From Paenibacillus algorifonticola (GTDB lineage Bacteria; Bacillota; Bacilli; Paenibacillales; Paenibacillaceae), in the NCBI RefSeq assembly GCF_000971975.1, contig NZ_LAQO01000006.1, positions 244,482 to 308,481 on the forward strand: a stretch of 64,000 nt of DNA, written 5' to 3'. The notes under the pieces are model-generated. The model did no database searches, was not told the origin of the DNA, and was given only the letters and a program-made list of their open reading frames with translations. The position numbers were made by a program, and so were the translations under genes. Positions 53,653 through 60,724 of this stretch are shown one piece after another; the stretch's first letter is position 1, and each line of letters starts with the position of its first letter.

Positions 53653-55185
53653 ATGACCTCAACTTTTCATTCATTAGAAACATCAAAGCGAAGCTTGATT
53701 ACCCAGCAGGTAGCCTTGACTACACTCAGTCATAACATTGCAAACGCCAACACGGAAGGGTATACGCGGCAAAAGGTAACCATGGTGGCGACTCGTCCAA
53801 TGGAAGCCTACGGCATGACCAAATCCACAGCACCAGGTCAAATCGGAACGGGTGTCGAGTATACGTCGATTACGCGTATCCGTGATGCTTTTCTGGATGC
53901 GCAATATCGGGATCAATCGGATATTGCTGGTACGACTTCTGTCCAGATGGATACGCTTAGCAAGCTAGAAGGCTTTGTTAACGAGCCATCGGATACAGGT
54001 ATTCGTACCGTATTGTCGGATTTCTGGAATGCATGGTCAGATCTCAGCAAAGATCCGGAGAATGTTACGGCCCGCGAAATTTTGGTTGAACGTACACAAG
54101 CATTGACCGATACCTTTAATGGACTTAGTAAGCAGCTGTCCGATCTAGATGCTGACATTAATATGACAATTGAAACTTCGACGGAACAAGCCAATTCCAT
54201 GATGAGCTCTATTGCATCGTTGAACGATCAAATAAAAAAAATAGAATCACTCGGCGACAATGCCAATGACCTTCGCGATCAGCGTGATCTTTTAACGGAT
54301 AAGTTGTCCAAGCTCGTCAATGTAACCGTTACAGATACGGAGGACGGATACACCATTAATATGGGGGGAACAAACCTCGTTACCGGGGGAGAAACAACTC
54401 CTCTGACGGCACTTGCACTGGAGCAGTCCTATAATAATGGCACTCTGACTGGCGGAGAGGTTCACGGGATGTTCGTATCTTTGGATACAGTTGCTGAATT
54501 TGTCGGGCAGTTGGATACACTTGCTAATACGATCGTGAACGGCAAGTTTGATGTTACGATTCCTAAAGGCTCCGTATTGCCGGGGACGACGGTGCCTACA
54601 ACAGCAGACCAAGTGATGACGGTCAATGGTATCAATGGACTGCATCAGCTGGGCTATACGCTTGGCAATCCAGCTACTGCAGGACAACCATTGTTTACAA
54701 TTAAGACGGGTTTTACAACACTTACTGCTGAGAGCATAGAGATTAACTCCAATATTGCCTCGGATTCGAACCTTATTGCTTCCTCTATGCGTACAACGAC
54801 AGATGGGGCTGGTGTCTCTACCGTTGTCAAAGGTAATAACAGTCTAGCATTATTAATGTCACAAATGACCGAGGTCAAGTTTTCTTTCGACGAGACTGCT
54901 ACTGGTGGTGGAATCAAGGAAGCTACGTTAGGCGACTTCTACAGTGCGCTTGTCGGAGCATTAGGGGTTAAAAGCCAATCCGCTGCGCGTGAAAATTCCA
55001 ATGCAGAAGCTCAACTGGCTCAAGTAGACGGAAGCAGAATGTCAATCAGCGGTGTTTCTCTTGATGAGGAAATGTCGGATATGATTAAATATCAATACGC
55101 ATATAGCGCTGCGGCACGTTTTATGACGACGTTTGACGAAATGCTTAATAAACTCATTAATAATACTGGCGTAGTAGGTCGGTAG
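53653..55185 (+). CDS. flgK: Flagellar hook-associated protein 1 (FlgK)
   Basis: This 510-residue junction protein joins hook to filament. It has the N-terminal axial motif LTTLSHNIANANTEGYTRQKV and the C-terminal SDMIKYQYAYSAAARFMTTFDEMLNKLIN, with a variable middle. It is a FlgN client and follows flgN by 15 bp, with AAGGAGGA before ATG 53653. Confidence 0.97.
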   Translation: MTSTFHSLETSKRSLITQQVALTTLSHNIANANTEGYTRQKVTMVATRPMEAYGMTKSTAPGQIGTGVEYTSITRIRDAFLDAQYRDQSDIAGTTSVQMDTLSKLEGFVNEPSDTGIRTVLSDFWNAWSDLSKDPENVTAREILVERTQALTDTFNGLSKQLSDLDADINMTIETSTEQANSMMSSIASLNDQIKKIESLGDNANDLRDQRDLLTDKLSKLVNVTVTDTEDGYTINMGGTNLVTGGETTPLTALALEQSYNNGTLTGGEVHGMFVSLDTVAEFVGQLDTLANTIVNGKFDVTIPKGSVLPGTTVPTTADQVMTVNGINGLHQLGYTLGNPATAGQPLFTIKTGFTTLTAESIEINSNIASDSNLIASSMRTTTDGAGVSTVVKGNNSLALLMSQMTEVKFSFDETATGGGIKEATLGDFYSALVGALGVKSQSAARENSNAEAQLAQVDGSRMSISGVSLDEEMSDMIKYQYAYSAAARFMTTFDEMLNKLINNTGVVGR

Positions 55186-55235
55186 AATACAATAAATAAA
55201 TTAATCATTTTCTCCAAAATGGGAGGTAACATGTA

Positions 55236-56153
55236 ATGGCTCTTCGTATTACACAAGGTATGATGCATGCCCAGCTTACACGTAATATAAGCCGTAATTT
55301 GAACAAAATGGCGGATATTCAGAACCAGTCATCCACAGGCATGAAGCTTCATAAGGCGTCAGATGATCCAGTAGGCATTACTTATTCGCTGCGTTATCGT
55401 ACTGAGCTTGGTTCCAGTGATCAATATGAGAAAAATACGAACCAGGCATTGTCTTGGCTTGATCTTACGGACACCGTCATTAATCAAGCGGGCGATATAC
55501 TCCAGCGTGTGAAGGAGCTTGCTACACAGGCTGCTAATGGAACAAACCCTCAAGAAGCGCTTGATGCTATTCAAAGTGAAGTTGAGGAATTAAAGGGACA
55601 GCTTATTGACATCGGAAATAGTAAAATAAACGGAAAATACATTTTTAATGGGGAAATGTTTAATCAGATCCCTTATGATGCATCTGCTGCTGGGTTTGAT
55701 GCTAAGGGAGTTGCAACAGATACAGGAACTGTGCAGTATGCTCTTGGTGCAAATGTGACTGTGGGCATAAGCTTAACCGGAAATACAGTATTCGGGGACT
55801 CCGATCCAGCAGGTACGGGAAATAATGTTTTCTCTGTCATGGATCGCCTGATAACAGCAATGTCTACTGGTAATTATAGTGGTGTTTCAGCCGAGATAGG
55901 TAATATTGAAATCAGCTCGGATCGGATGCTTAATGCAAGGGCTGAAATCGGTGCCAAGGTTAACCGTGTAGAACTTATGCAAAATCGGATTGCCGACTTC
56001 AAGTTGAGTCTAACAGATATGCAGTCTAAAGTGGAGGATGCCGATTTGGAGCAGGTTTTGATAGACTCGACAACCGCTCAATCTATTTATCAAGCATCTT
56101 TATCAGTTGGAGCAAAGGTAATCAGTAAATCCCTTGTTGACTTCCTAAGCTAA
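55236..56153 (+). CDS. flgL: Flagellar hook-associated protein 3 (FlgL)
   Basis: This 305-residue flagellin-like junction protein has an N-terminal helix region (LRITQGMMHAQLTRNISRNL, then KASDDPVG) and a C-terminal helix pair (SKVEDADLEQVLIDSTTAQS ... GAKVISKSLVDFL). It connects FlgK to the flagellin filament. ATG 55236 has GGGAGGT upstream. A terminator follows before fliW. Confidence 0.96.
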   Translation: MALRITQGMMHAQLTRNISRNLNKMADIQNQSSTGMKLHKASDDPVGITYSLRYRTELGSSDQYEKNTNQALSWLDLTDTVINQAGDILQRVKELATQAANGTNPQEALDAIQSEVEELKGQLIDIGNSKINGKYIFNGEMFNQIPYDASAAGFDAKGVATDTGTVQYALGANVTVGISLTGNTVFGDSDPAGTGNNVFSVMDRLITAMSTGNYSGVSAEIGNIEISSDRMLNARAEIGAKVNRVELMQNRIADFKLSLTDMQSKVEDADLEQVLIDSTTAQSIYQASLSVGAKVISKSLVDFLS

Positions 56154-56190
56154 TAGTTCGGAGCATATAAATAAATGGTTACATTATTTT

Positions 56191-56234
56191 AGAAGCTATG
56201 GAATCGGTGACGATACCGTAGCTTCTTATTTTTA
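56191..56234 (+). terminator. Terminator between flgL and fliW
   Basis: AGAAGCTATGG / CCGTAGCTTCT (one mismatch) with a GC-containing loop, then TATTTTT. It would separate or attenuate fliW-csrA from the flgM-flgL unit. Confidence 0.75.
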
Positions 56235-56260
56235 AATAAACAGAGCGGAGAGTGGAACAA

Positions 56261-56704
56261 ATGATCATTGAAACGACTCGTTTTGGATCACTTGAATACG
56301 AAACGGAGCAAGTTATCACTTTTATATCTGGCATACCCGGATTCAAGCAATTTCAGCGTTATACTATTGTATCTATTGAAGAAAGTCCATTTCAGTACTT
56401 GCAATCGGTGGAAGAAGGCTCACTAGCTTTCATTATTGTGTCGCCATTTGATTTCATAAACGAGTATGAATTTGAATTGTCTGAGCAAATTAAAGATGAG
56501 TTGAGAATAGAAAGTGCAGAATCACTTCAGATATATAGTATCGTGAGAGTAACAGAAGATTTGGCTTCGGCCACGATTAATTTAGCAGCTCCGATTATTA
56601 TCAATACGGCTTGCAATTATGCCGTTCAGTACATATTGTCCAATGATCATTATTCCGTTCAGTATCCGCTATTTGCGGAAGGTCTGCCGACAGGAGGCGA
56701 ATAA
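56261..56704 (+). CDS. fliW: Flagellar assembly factor FliW
   Basis: This 147-residue protein binds flagellin and CsrA in a partner switch: when flagellin is secreted, freed FliW sequesters CsrA and hag translation resumes. The family motif GIPGFKQFQRYTIV is near residue 22 and the C-terminal NAPI-like region reads TINLAAPIIINTACNYAVQ. ATG 56261 has GGAGAG upstream; the in-frame GTG 56252 overlaps it. The gene ends one base before the csrA start region. Confidence 0.95.
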   Translation: MIIETTRFGSLEYETEQVITFISGIPGFKQFQRYTIVSIEESPFQYLQSVEEGSLAFIIVSPFDFINEYEFELSEQIKDELRIESAESLQIYSIVRVTEDLASATINLAAPIIINTACNYAVQYILSNDHYSVQYPLFAEGLPTGGE

Positions 56705-56705
56705 T

Positions 56706-56942
56706 ATGCTTGTTTTAGCTCGCAAAAAAGGAGAATCGATTCTCATTGGTAATGATATCGAGCTTAGTGTGCTGGAAATTGTAGGCGATACGATTAAACT
56801 GGGTATTAAAGCTCCGGCGGAAGTAGGCATCCTTCGGAAGGAATTGTATGTTTCTGTGGAAAATATGAATGTTACAGCGGAACAATCGACGATTTCGGCT
56901 AGTGATTTGCAGCATCAATTCAAAAAAATCAAAAAAAGTTAA
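56706..56942 (+). CDS. csrA: Carbon storage regulator CsrA
   Basis: This 78-residue RNA-binding dimer represses hag translation by covering its ribosome site. The N-terminal MLVLARKKGESILIGNDIEL and the APAEVGILRKELY segment are the RNA-binding elements. It is coupled to fliW (start one base after the stop) with GGAGGCGA as ribosome site. A clear CsrA target is present in the hag leader immediately downstream. Confidence 0.97.
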   Translation: MLVLARKKGESILIGNDIELSVLEIVGDTIKLGIKAPAEVGILRKELYVSVENMNVTAEQSTISASDLQHQFKKIKKS

Positions 56943-56950
56943 ATTAGCTA

Positions 56951-56977
56951 TAAACTCTTGGTTAAATATGCCGATAA
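56951..56977 (+). promoter_or_regulatory. Sigma-D promoter of hag
   Basis: TAAA (56951-56954), 15 bases, GCCGATAA (56970-56977). It is an exact consensus match, with the same spacing and -10 sequence as the flgM promoter. Transcription should start near 56984. Confidence 0.93.
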
Positions 56978-57016
56978 ATAGATTATAGCGAGCAAGCAAC
57001 CTGCTTGATCAGCTAA

Positions 57017-57055
57017 CCACAAGGATGTGGGACTAAATAACCATTTCAGGGAGGA
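57017..57055 (+). promoter_or_regulatory. CsrA-binding site pair in the hag leader
   Basis: CCACA-AGGA-TGTGG (57017-57030) is a 5-bp stem with GGA exposed in a tetraloop, the classic CsrA target. A second site, AGGGAGGA (57048-57055), is the hag ribosome-binding site, about 30 bases downstream. This two-site plan matches the CsrA control of hag in B. subtilis. Confidence 0.85.
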
Positions 57056-57062
57056 AATAACA

Positions 57063-57830
57063 ATGCGTATTAATCACAACATTACAGCTTTGAACACTCA
57101 CCGTAACATGACTTTGAACACTGCTGCTGCAGGCAAGAGCATGGAGAAACTGTCTTCTGGTCTTCGTATCAACCGTGCGGCTGACGATGCTGCTGGTCTT
57201 GCAGTATCCGAAAAAATGCGTGGTCAAATCCGTGGTCTTGAGCAAGCTCAAAAGAACGTTCAAGACGGCGTATCTTTCGTACAAACAGCTGAGGGCGCAA
57301 TGAACGAAGTAAGTGCAATGCTTACTCGTATGAAAGAATTGAACGTACAGAAGCTGAATGGTACATACAGCTCTGGCGACAAATCCAACATCAACGTTGA
57401 GCTTGATCAACTGGGTTCGCAAATCACTAAAATCATGTCCGATACTAAATTCAACGGTATCAACATTACTAGCGGTGCAACAATTCAATCCGATGATGCT
57501 TCGCAAACAATTACTATTGGTGGAATCACTACTACTGGTTTCGCTTCCCTTACTAGCGGTAGCGACCTGGCTACTGTAGAAACAGCAATCACTTCCGTTT
57601 CGACTGAGCGCGCTAAACTGGGTGCTGTTCAAAACCGTTTGGAGTACACTTCGAACAACTTGGGTACTGTAGTTGAGAACATCACTGCTTCCGAATCGCG
57701 TATCCGTGATACCGATATGGCTAGTGAAATGGTTAAGCTTACGAAGAACAACATCCTTCTTCAAGCTTCCCAATCGATGCTTGCTCAAGCAAACTCGCAG
57801 CCACAAGGCGTATTGTCCTTGCTGCAATAA
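57063..57830 (+). CDS. hag: Flagellin
   Basis: This 255-residue flagellin has only the conserved D0/D1 helices (N-terminal RINHNITALNTHRNMTLNTA and LSSGLRINRAADDAAGLAVS; C-terminal ESRIRDTDMASEMVKLTKNN) and a very short middle domain. It is the filament subunit, exported with help from FliS. Codon use is strongly biased as in the S-layer gene, fitting very high expression. Control combines a sigma-D promoter, the CsrA hairpin and a terminator. A Maf-type glycosyltransferase downstream suggests the flagellin is glycosylated. Confidence 0.98.
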   Translation: MRINHNITALNTHRNMTLNTAAAGKSMEKLSSGLRINRAADDAAGLAVSEKMRGQIRGLEQAQKNVQDGVSFVQTAEGAMNEVSAMLTRMKELNVQKLNGTYSSGDKSNINVELDQLGSQITKIMSDTKFNGINITSGATIQSDDASQTITIGGITTTGFASLTSGSDLATVETAITSVSTERAKLGAVQNRLEYTSNNLGTVVENITASESRIRDTDMASEMVKLTKNNILLQASQSMLAQANSQPQGVLSLLQ

Positions 57831-57847
57831 TCATTTACTTGAGAGGA

Positions 57848-57877
57848 GAGGCCTTAGATATTCTAAGGCCTCTTTTT
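57848..57877 (+). terminator. Rho-independent terminator after hag
   Basis: GAGGCCTTAGA / TCTAAGGCCTC, an 11-bp perfect stem, followed by TTTTT. Confidence 0.94.
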
Positions 57878-57930
57878 CCTATAGATTTGTATAAGTTTAA
57901 ATAAATATTTTCAGCAAGATTAATATCAGC

Positions 57931-57958
57931 TAACAAAGACACAGACTTTTTCCGATAT
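57931..57958 (+). promoter_or_regulatory. Candidate sigma-D promoter of flaG-fliDST
   Basis: TAAC (57931-57934), 16 bases, TCCGATAT (57951-57958). It is one mismatch per box from consensus and the same variant as the flhO promoter. It lies about 45 bp before flaG. Confidence 0.5.
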
Positions 57959-58001
57959 TAAACTATAGAAAGCACTCTAAATTGAGGTGGGGAAATTGAC
58001 G

Positions 58002-58379
58002 ATGAATATCTCATCAGTGAATACCACGACGGGTTATACCTCTGAGAAGGCTGCAGGCAGCGAGTCGGTTAAGGAAGTAGCCGTAACTCCGGAAGCTTCC
58101 AAGAGCAATTATATTATAGCAGGCAACGAAGCTGGTACTGCAGTTGCTCAAGCTCAGCAAGAAACCTTTTCGAAAAATATCGAACGTGTGATTGAATCGA
58201 TGAAAGGTCCCGTAACCATGGTTGAAAGATCTGTACATGAAGGAACCAAACATATCATGTATAAAATTAGAAACAAGGAAACGGGCGAGATTATTAAGGA
58301 AATTCCAGAAGAAAAGCTTCTAGACATGGCAGCGAAGCTTATTGAACAAAATGGAATTGTCATTGACGAAAAAATCTAG
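58002..58379 (+). CDS. flaG: FlaG-family flagellar protein
   Basis: This 125-residue protein has a disordered N-terminal half and a C-terminal FlaG domain (VHEGTKHIMYKIRNKETGEI, then IPEEKLLDMAAKLIEQNGIV). It corresponds to YvyC in B. subtilis and to proteins affecting filament length elsewhere. ATG 58002 follows GAGGTGGGG; in-frame TTG 57996 and GTG 57987 are less likely. It opens the flaG-fliD-fliS-fliT unit. Confidence 0.92.
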   Translation: MNISSVNTTTGYTSEKAAGSESVKEVAVTPEASKSNYIIAGNEAGTAVAQAQQETFSKNIERVIESMKGPVTMVERSVHEGTKHIMYKIRNKETGEIIKEIPEEKLLDMAAKLIEQNGIVIDEKI

Positions 58380-58402
58380 AATTTAGTAGGAGGTTTTAGC
58401 AT

Positions 58403-59878
58403 ATGCGTATGGCAGGACTAGCTTCTGGCCTACAAGTAGATGACATGGTCAAGGAGCTCATGAAGGCTCGGAGAACAACTTATGACAACATGGTAAAAAA
58501 GCGGACTCAACTGGAATGGAAGCAGGAAGATTACCGTTCGATGAGTACGAAGATTGCAGATTTTCGTTACAATAAGCTTACTTCTTTTAATCTATCCAAT
58601 GCGATAAGTGCAAAAACGACAGAGGTAAGTGGGGATACAAGCGCATTAACACTTAACGCTACTAGCAGCAGTGCAGCTGGAACTCTAAATGTTCAAGTAA
58701 ATCATGTCGCAACAGCCTCGAATAGCGTTTATACCTTTAACACAACCGAACGTGCTCAGTCTTTAGAAGATTTGGGTTTTGAGTTAAGTGCACCTGGCGC
58801 AGATACTGTTGATGTGAGAATTAATGGGAAGAGCGTTACAGTGTCCAAGGATGCTAAGCTAAGCGATCTTGCTCAAGCTATCAATGCGAATTCCACTAAT
58901 GTAAAAGCTACAGCACTTTATGATGCGAACACGGGAAGGCTTTCTATATCGGCAAGCCAGACTGGTGTAGGGCAGTTGTCCCTTCAGGATGATGTTTTTA
59001 CAGGGAGAGTGCCTACCAGCAGCCAAGAGGGCGTTAATGCAGAGATTACAGTGAACGGCTTGACCTATGAGCAGGCGGGCAATCGTTTTAATATAAATGG
59101 CGTCGATTTCACAGTAAAGGCCGCTAGTCAATCGGGCAGCTCAACGACGCTAAATGTTGTGAAAGATACGTCTAAAATTATTGATACTATTAAATCTTTT
59201 ATCACAGAGTATAATAGCTTAATTGGTTCAATAAATACCGAATTGTCTGAAGAGAAGTATAGAACCTTCAAACCATTAACGGATGAAGAGAAGAAAGAGA
59301 TGTCTGATAAAGAGGTTGAATTGTGGGAGTCCAAGGCAAGAAGCGGCACTCTTAAAAATGACAGCATACTTAGCGGAATGGTATCTGATTTGAGGGTTGC
59401 GGCTACCTCACTAATCTCGGGTATTGCAGATCAAGATGGAAATAGACTTTCGATTGGAATTACAACGGGCGGTTATTCTGATAAAGGAAAGCTAATATTG
59501 GATGAATCTAAGCTTAGAACGGCACTTGAAACGGATGCTGACAGTGTCATTAATCTGTTCACGGCCAAAGACACGGATACTTCGCCTGGCAGCAGCACAT
59601 CAGGGGTTTTTGCCAAGATGACGGCTACAACAACAAAAACATTAAGCGGTTTAAGAGAAAAGGCAGGTACCTCACTAATAAGCTCAGACATCAATTCCGC
59701 TTTTGCTGAAAATTCTTTGATTAACAGCCAATTAAGAACGATGAAGGAACAAGAAAGCCGAATGACCGCAAGATTAACCGCCATCGAAAATCAATATTTT
59801 AAACGATTTTCTGCAATGGAAACCGCAATTAACAAATTTAATTCGCAGTCATCTGCCCTAACAAGCTTTAGTAATTAA
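58403..59878 (+). CDS. fliD: Flagellar cap protein FliD (HAP2)
   Basis: This 491-residue cap protein directs flagellin insertion at the filament tip. It begins MRMAGLASGLQVDDMVKELM, the family start, with an N-terminal coiled coil (YDNMVKKRTQLEWKQEDY), a beta-rich middle and a C-terminal coiled coil (LRTMKEQESRMTARLTAIEN). ATG 58403 follows AGGAGG. It is 23 bp after flaG and four bases before the fliS frame. Confidence 0.96.
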   Translation: MRMAGLASGLQVDDMVKELMKARRTTYDNMVKKRTQLEWKQEDYRSMSTKIADFRYNKLTSFNLSNAISAKTTEVSGDTSALTLNATSSSAAGTLNVQVNHVATASNSVYTFNTTERAQSLEDLGFELSAPGADTVDVRINGKSVTVSKDAKLSDLAQAINANSTNVKATALYDANTGRLSISASQTGVGQLSLQDDVFTGRVPTSSQEGVNAEITVNGLTYEQAGNRFNINGVDFTVKAASQSGSSTTLNVVKDTSKIIDTIKSFITEYNSLIGSINTELSEEKYRTFKPLTDEEKKEMSDKEVELWESKARSGTLKNDSILSGMVSDLRVAATSLISGIADQDGNRLSIGITTGGYSDKGKLILDESKLRTALETDADSVINLFTAKDTDTSPGSSTSGVFAKMTATTTKTLSGLREKAGTSLISSDINSAFAENSLINSQLRTMKEQESRMTARLTAIENQYFKRFSAMETAINKFNSQSSALTSFSN

Positions 59879-59891
59879 AGGAGTGAAACCT

Positions 59892-60290
59892 TTGTTAAAC
59901 TCACCATATCAAGTGTATCAGCAATCTTCTGTTCAAACAGCGACTCCTGGCCAATTAGTTATTATGCTTTATGAAGGAGCTATTCGCTTTACCAAGGGCG
60001 GAATTGAAGGGATCAAGAAGCAAAATTATGAAATGGCCAACACGAATTTGAAAAAAGCACAGGCTGTCATTAATGAACTGCTGGCTTCCCTTAATTACGA
60101 TTTTGAGGTTTCAAAAAATTTATCTCAAATTTATGAATATCTTTTGCATCTTCTAATTGAAGCTAATTTGAAGAAAAATGATGCATTTGCCCAAGAGGCA
60201 TTAGGCTATTTACAAGAATTTCGAGATACTTGGAAGCAGGCAATGAAAGCCTCAGCAGGTCAAACACAAACCGCAGTCGGTCCTATGTAA
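59892..60290 (+). CDS. fliS: Flagellin chaperone FliS
   Basis: This 132-residue four-helix protein binds the flagellin C-terminus and blocks early polymerisation. The family start NSPYQVYQQSSVQTATPGQL and MLYEGAIRF are clear. The start is taken as TTG 59892 with AAAGGAGTG upstream; GTG 59883 is in frame but overlaps the ribosome site. Its stop overlaps the fliT start by one base (TAATG). Confidence 0.95.
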   Translation: MLNSPYQVYQQSSVQTATPGQLVIMLYEGAIRFTKGGIEGIKKQNYEMANTNLKKAQAVINELLASLNYDFEVSKNLSQIYEYLLHLLIEANLKKNDAFAQEALGYLQEFRDTWKQAMKASAGQTQTAVGPM

Positions 60291-60616
60291 TGGAAAATGT
60301 TATTTTCGAATTATATGTTAAAACCAAGCAGTTAGTTGAACATTTGGATCATTCAGAAAGTGATGAATTATTAGCGTTAATTGAACTCCGGGAAGATGTT
60401 ATAAACCAACTGGAATCGGGGATTTTGGTTTCGGAAGAGCAAAAGCAATTGCTGCGAGAAATCGGTGAGTTTGATGAGGTATTACTGACGAAGATGCATT
60501 TCTTTAAAGATGAAGCTTCACAAGGATTGAATAAAATAAATAATAACCGTCTTCAAAAACAAGTCTATGAACAAGCTTATGCGTCTGAAAGTTATTTTAT
60601 CGATAGAAGAGAATAG
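60290..60616 (+). CDS. fliT: Flagellar protein FliT
   Basis: This 108-residue helical protein is in the position of FliT, the FliD chaperone. The sequence (MENVIFELYVKTKQLVEHLD, then an acidic helix) is only weakly conserved in the family, so identification leans on synteny and size. It overlaps fliS by one base, so the upstream extension of the frame into fliS is not needed. It ends the flaG-fliT unit before a terminator. Confidence 0.85.
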   Translation: MENVIFELYVKTKQLVEHLDHSESDELLALIELREDVINQLESGILVSEEQKQLLREIGEFDEVLLTKMHFFKDEASQGLNKINNNRLQKQVYEQAYASESYFIDRRE

Positions 60617-60638
60617 CTCATTCGCAACAAACTTTTAT

Positions 60639-60683
60639 AAACCGTCAGACAGAGTTATGCGCTGACGGTTTATGCTTCTTTTT
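60639..60683 (+). terminator. Rho-independent terminator after fliT
   Basis: AAACCGTCAG / CTGACGGTTT, a 10-bp perfect stem with a 13-base loop, then ATGCTTCTTTTT. Confidence 0.85.
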
Positions 60684-60724
60684 AAGACAATAATGATTGA
60701 TTTGCACAGTTAGGAGACTGACAT

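Noticed and set aside
57033..57827. A 264-codon open frame antisense to the whole flagellin gene
   Set aside because: It is a shadow of the strong codon bias in hag (few stops on the other strand). There is no ribosome site, and the protein is Cys/Ser-rich and unlike any family.
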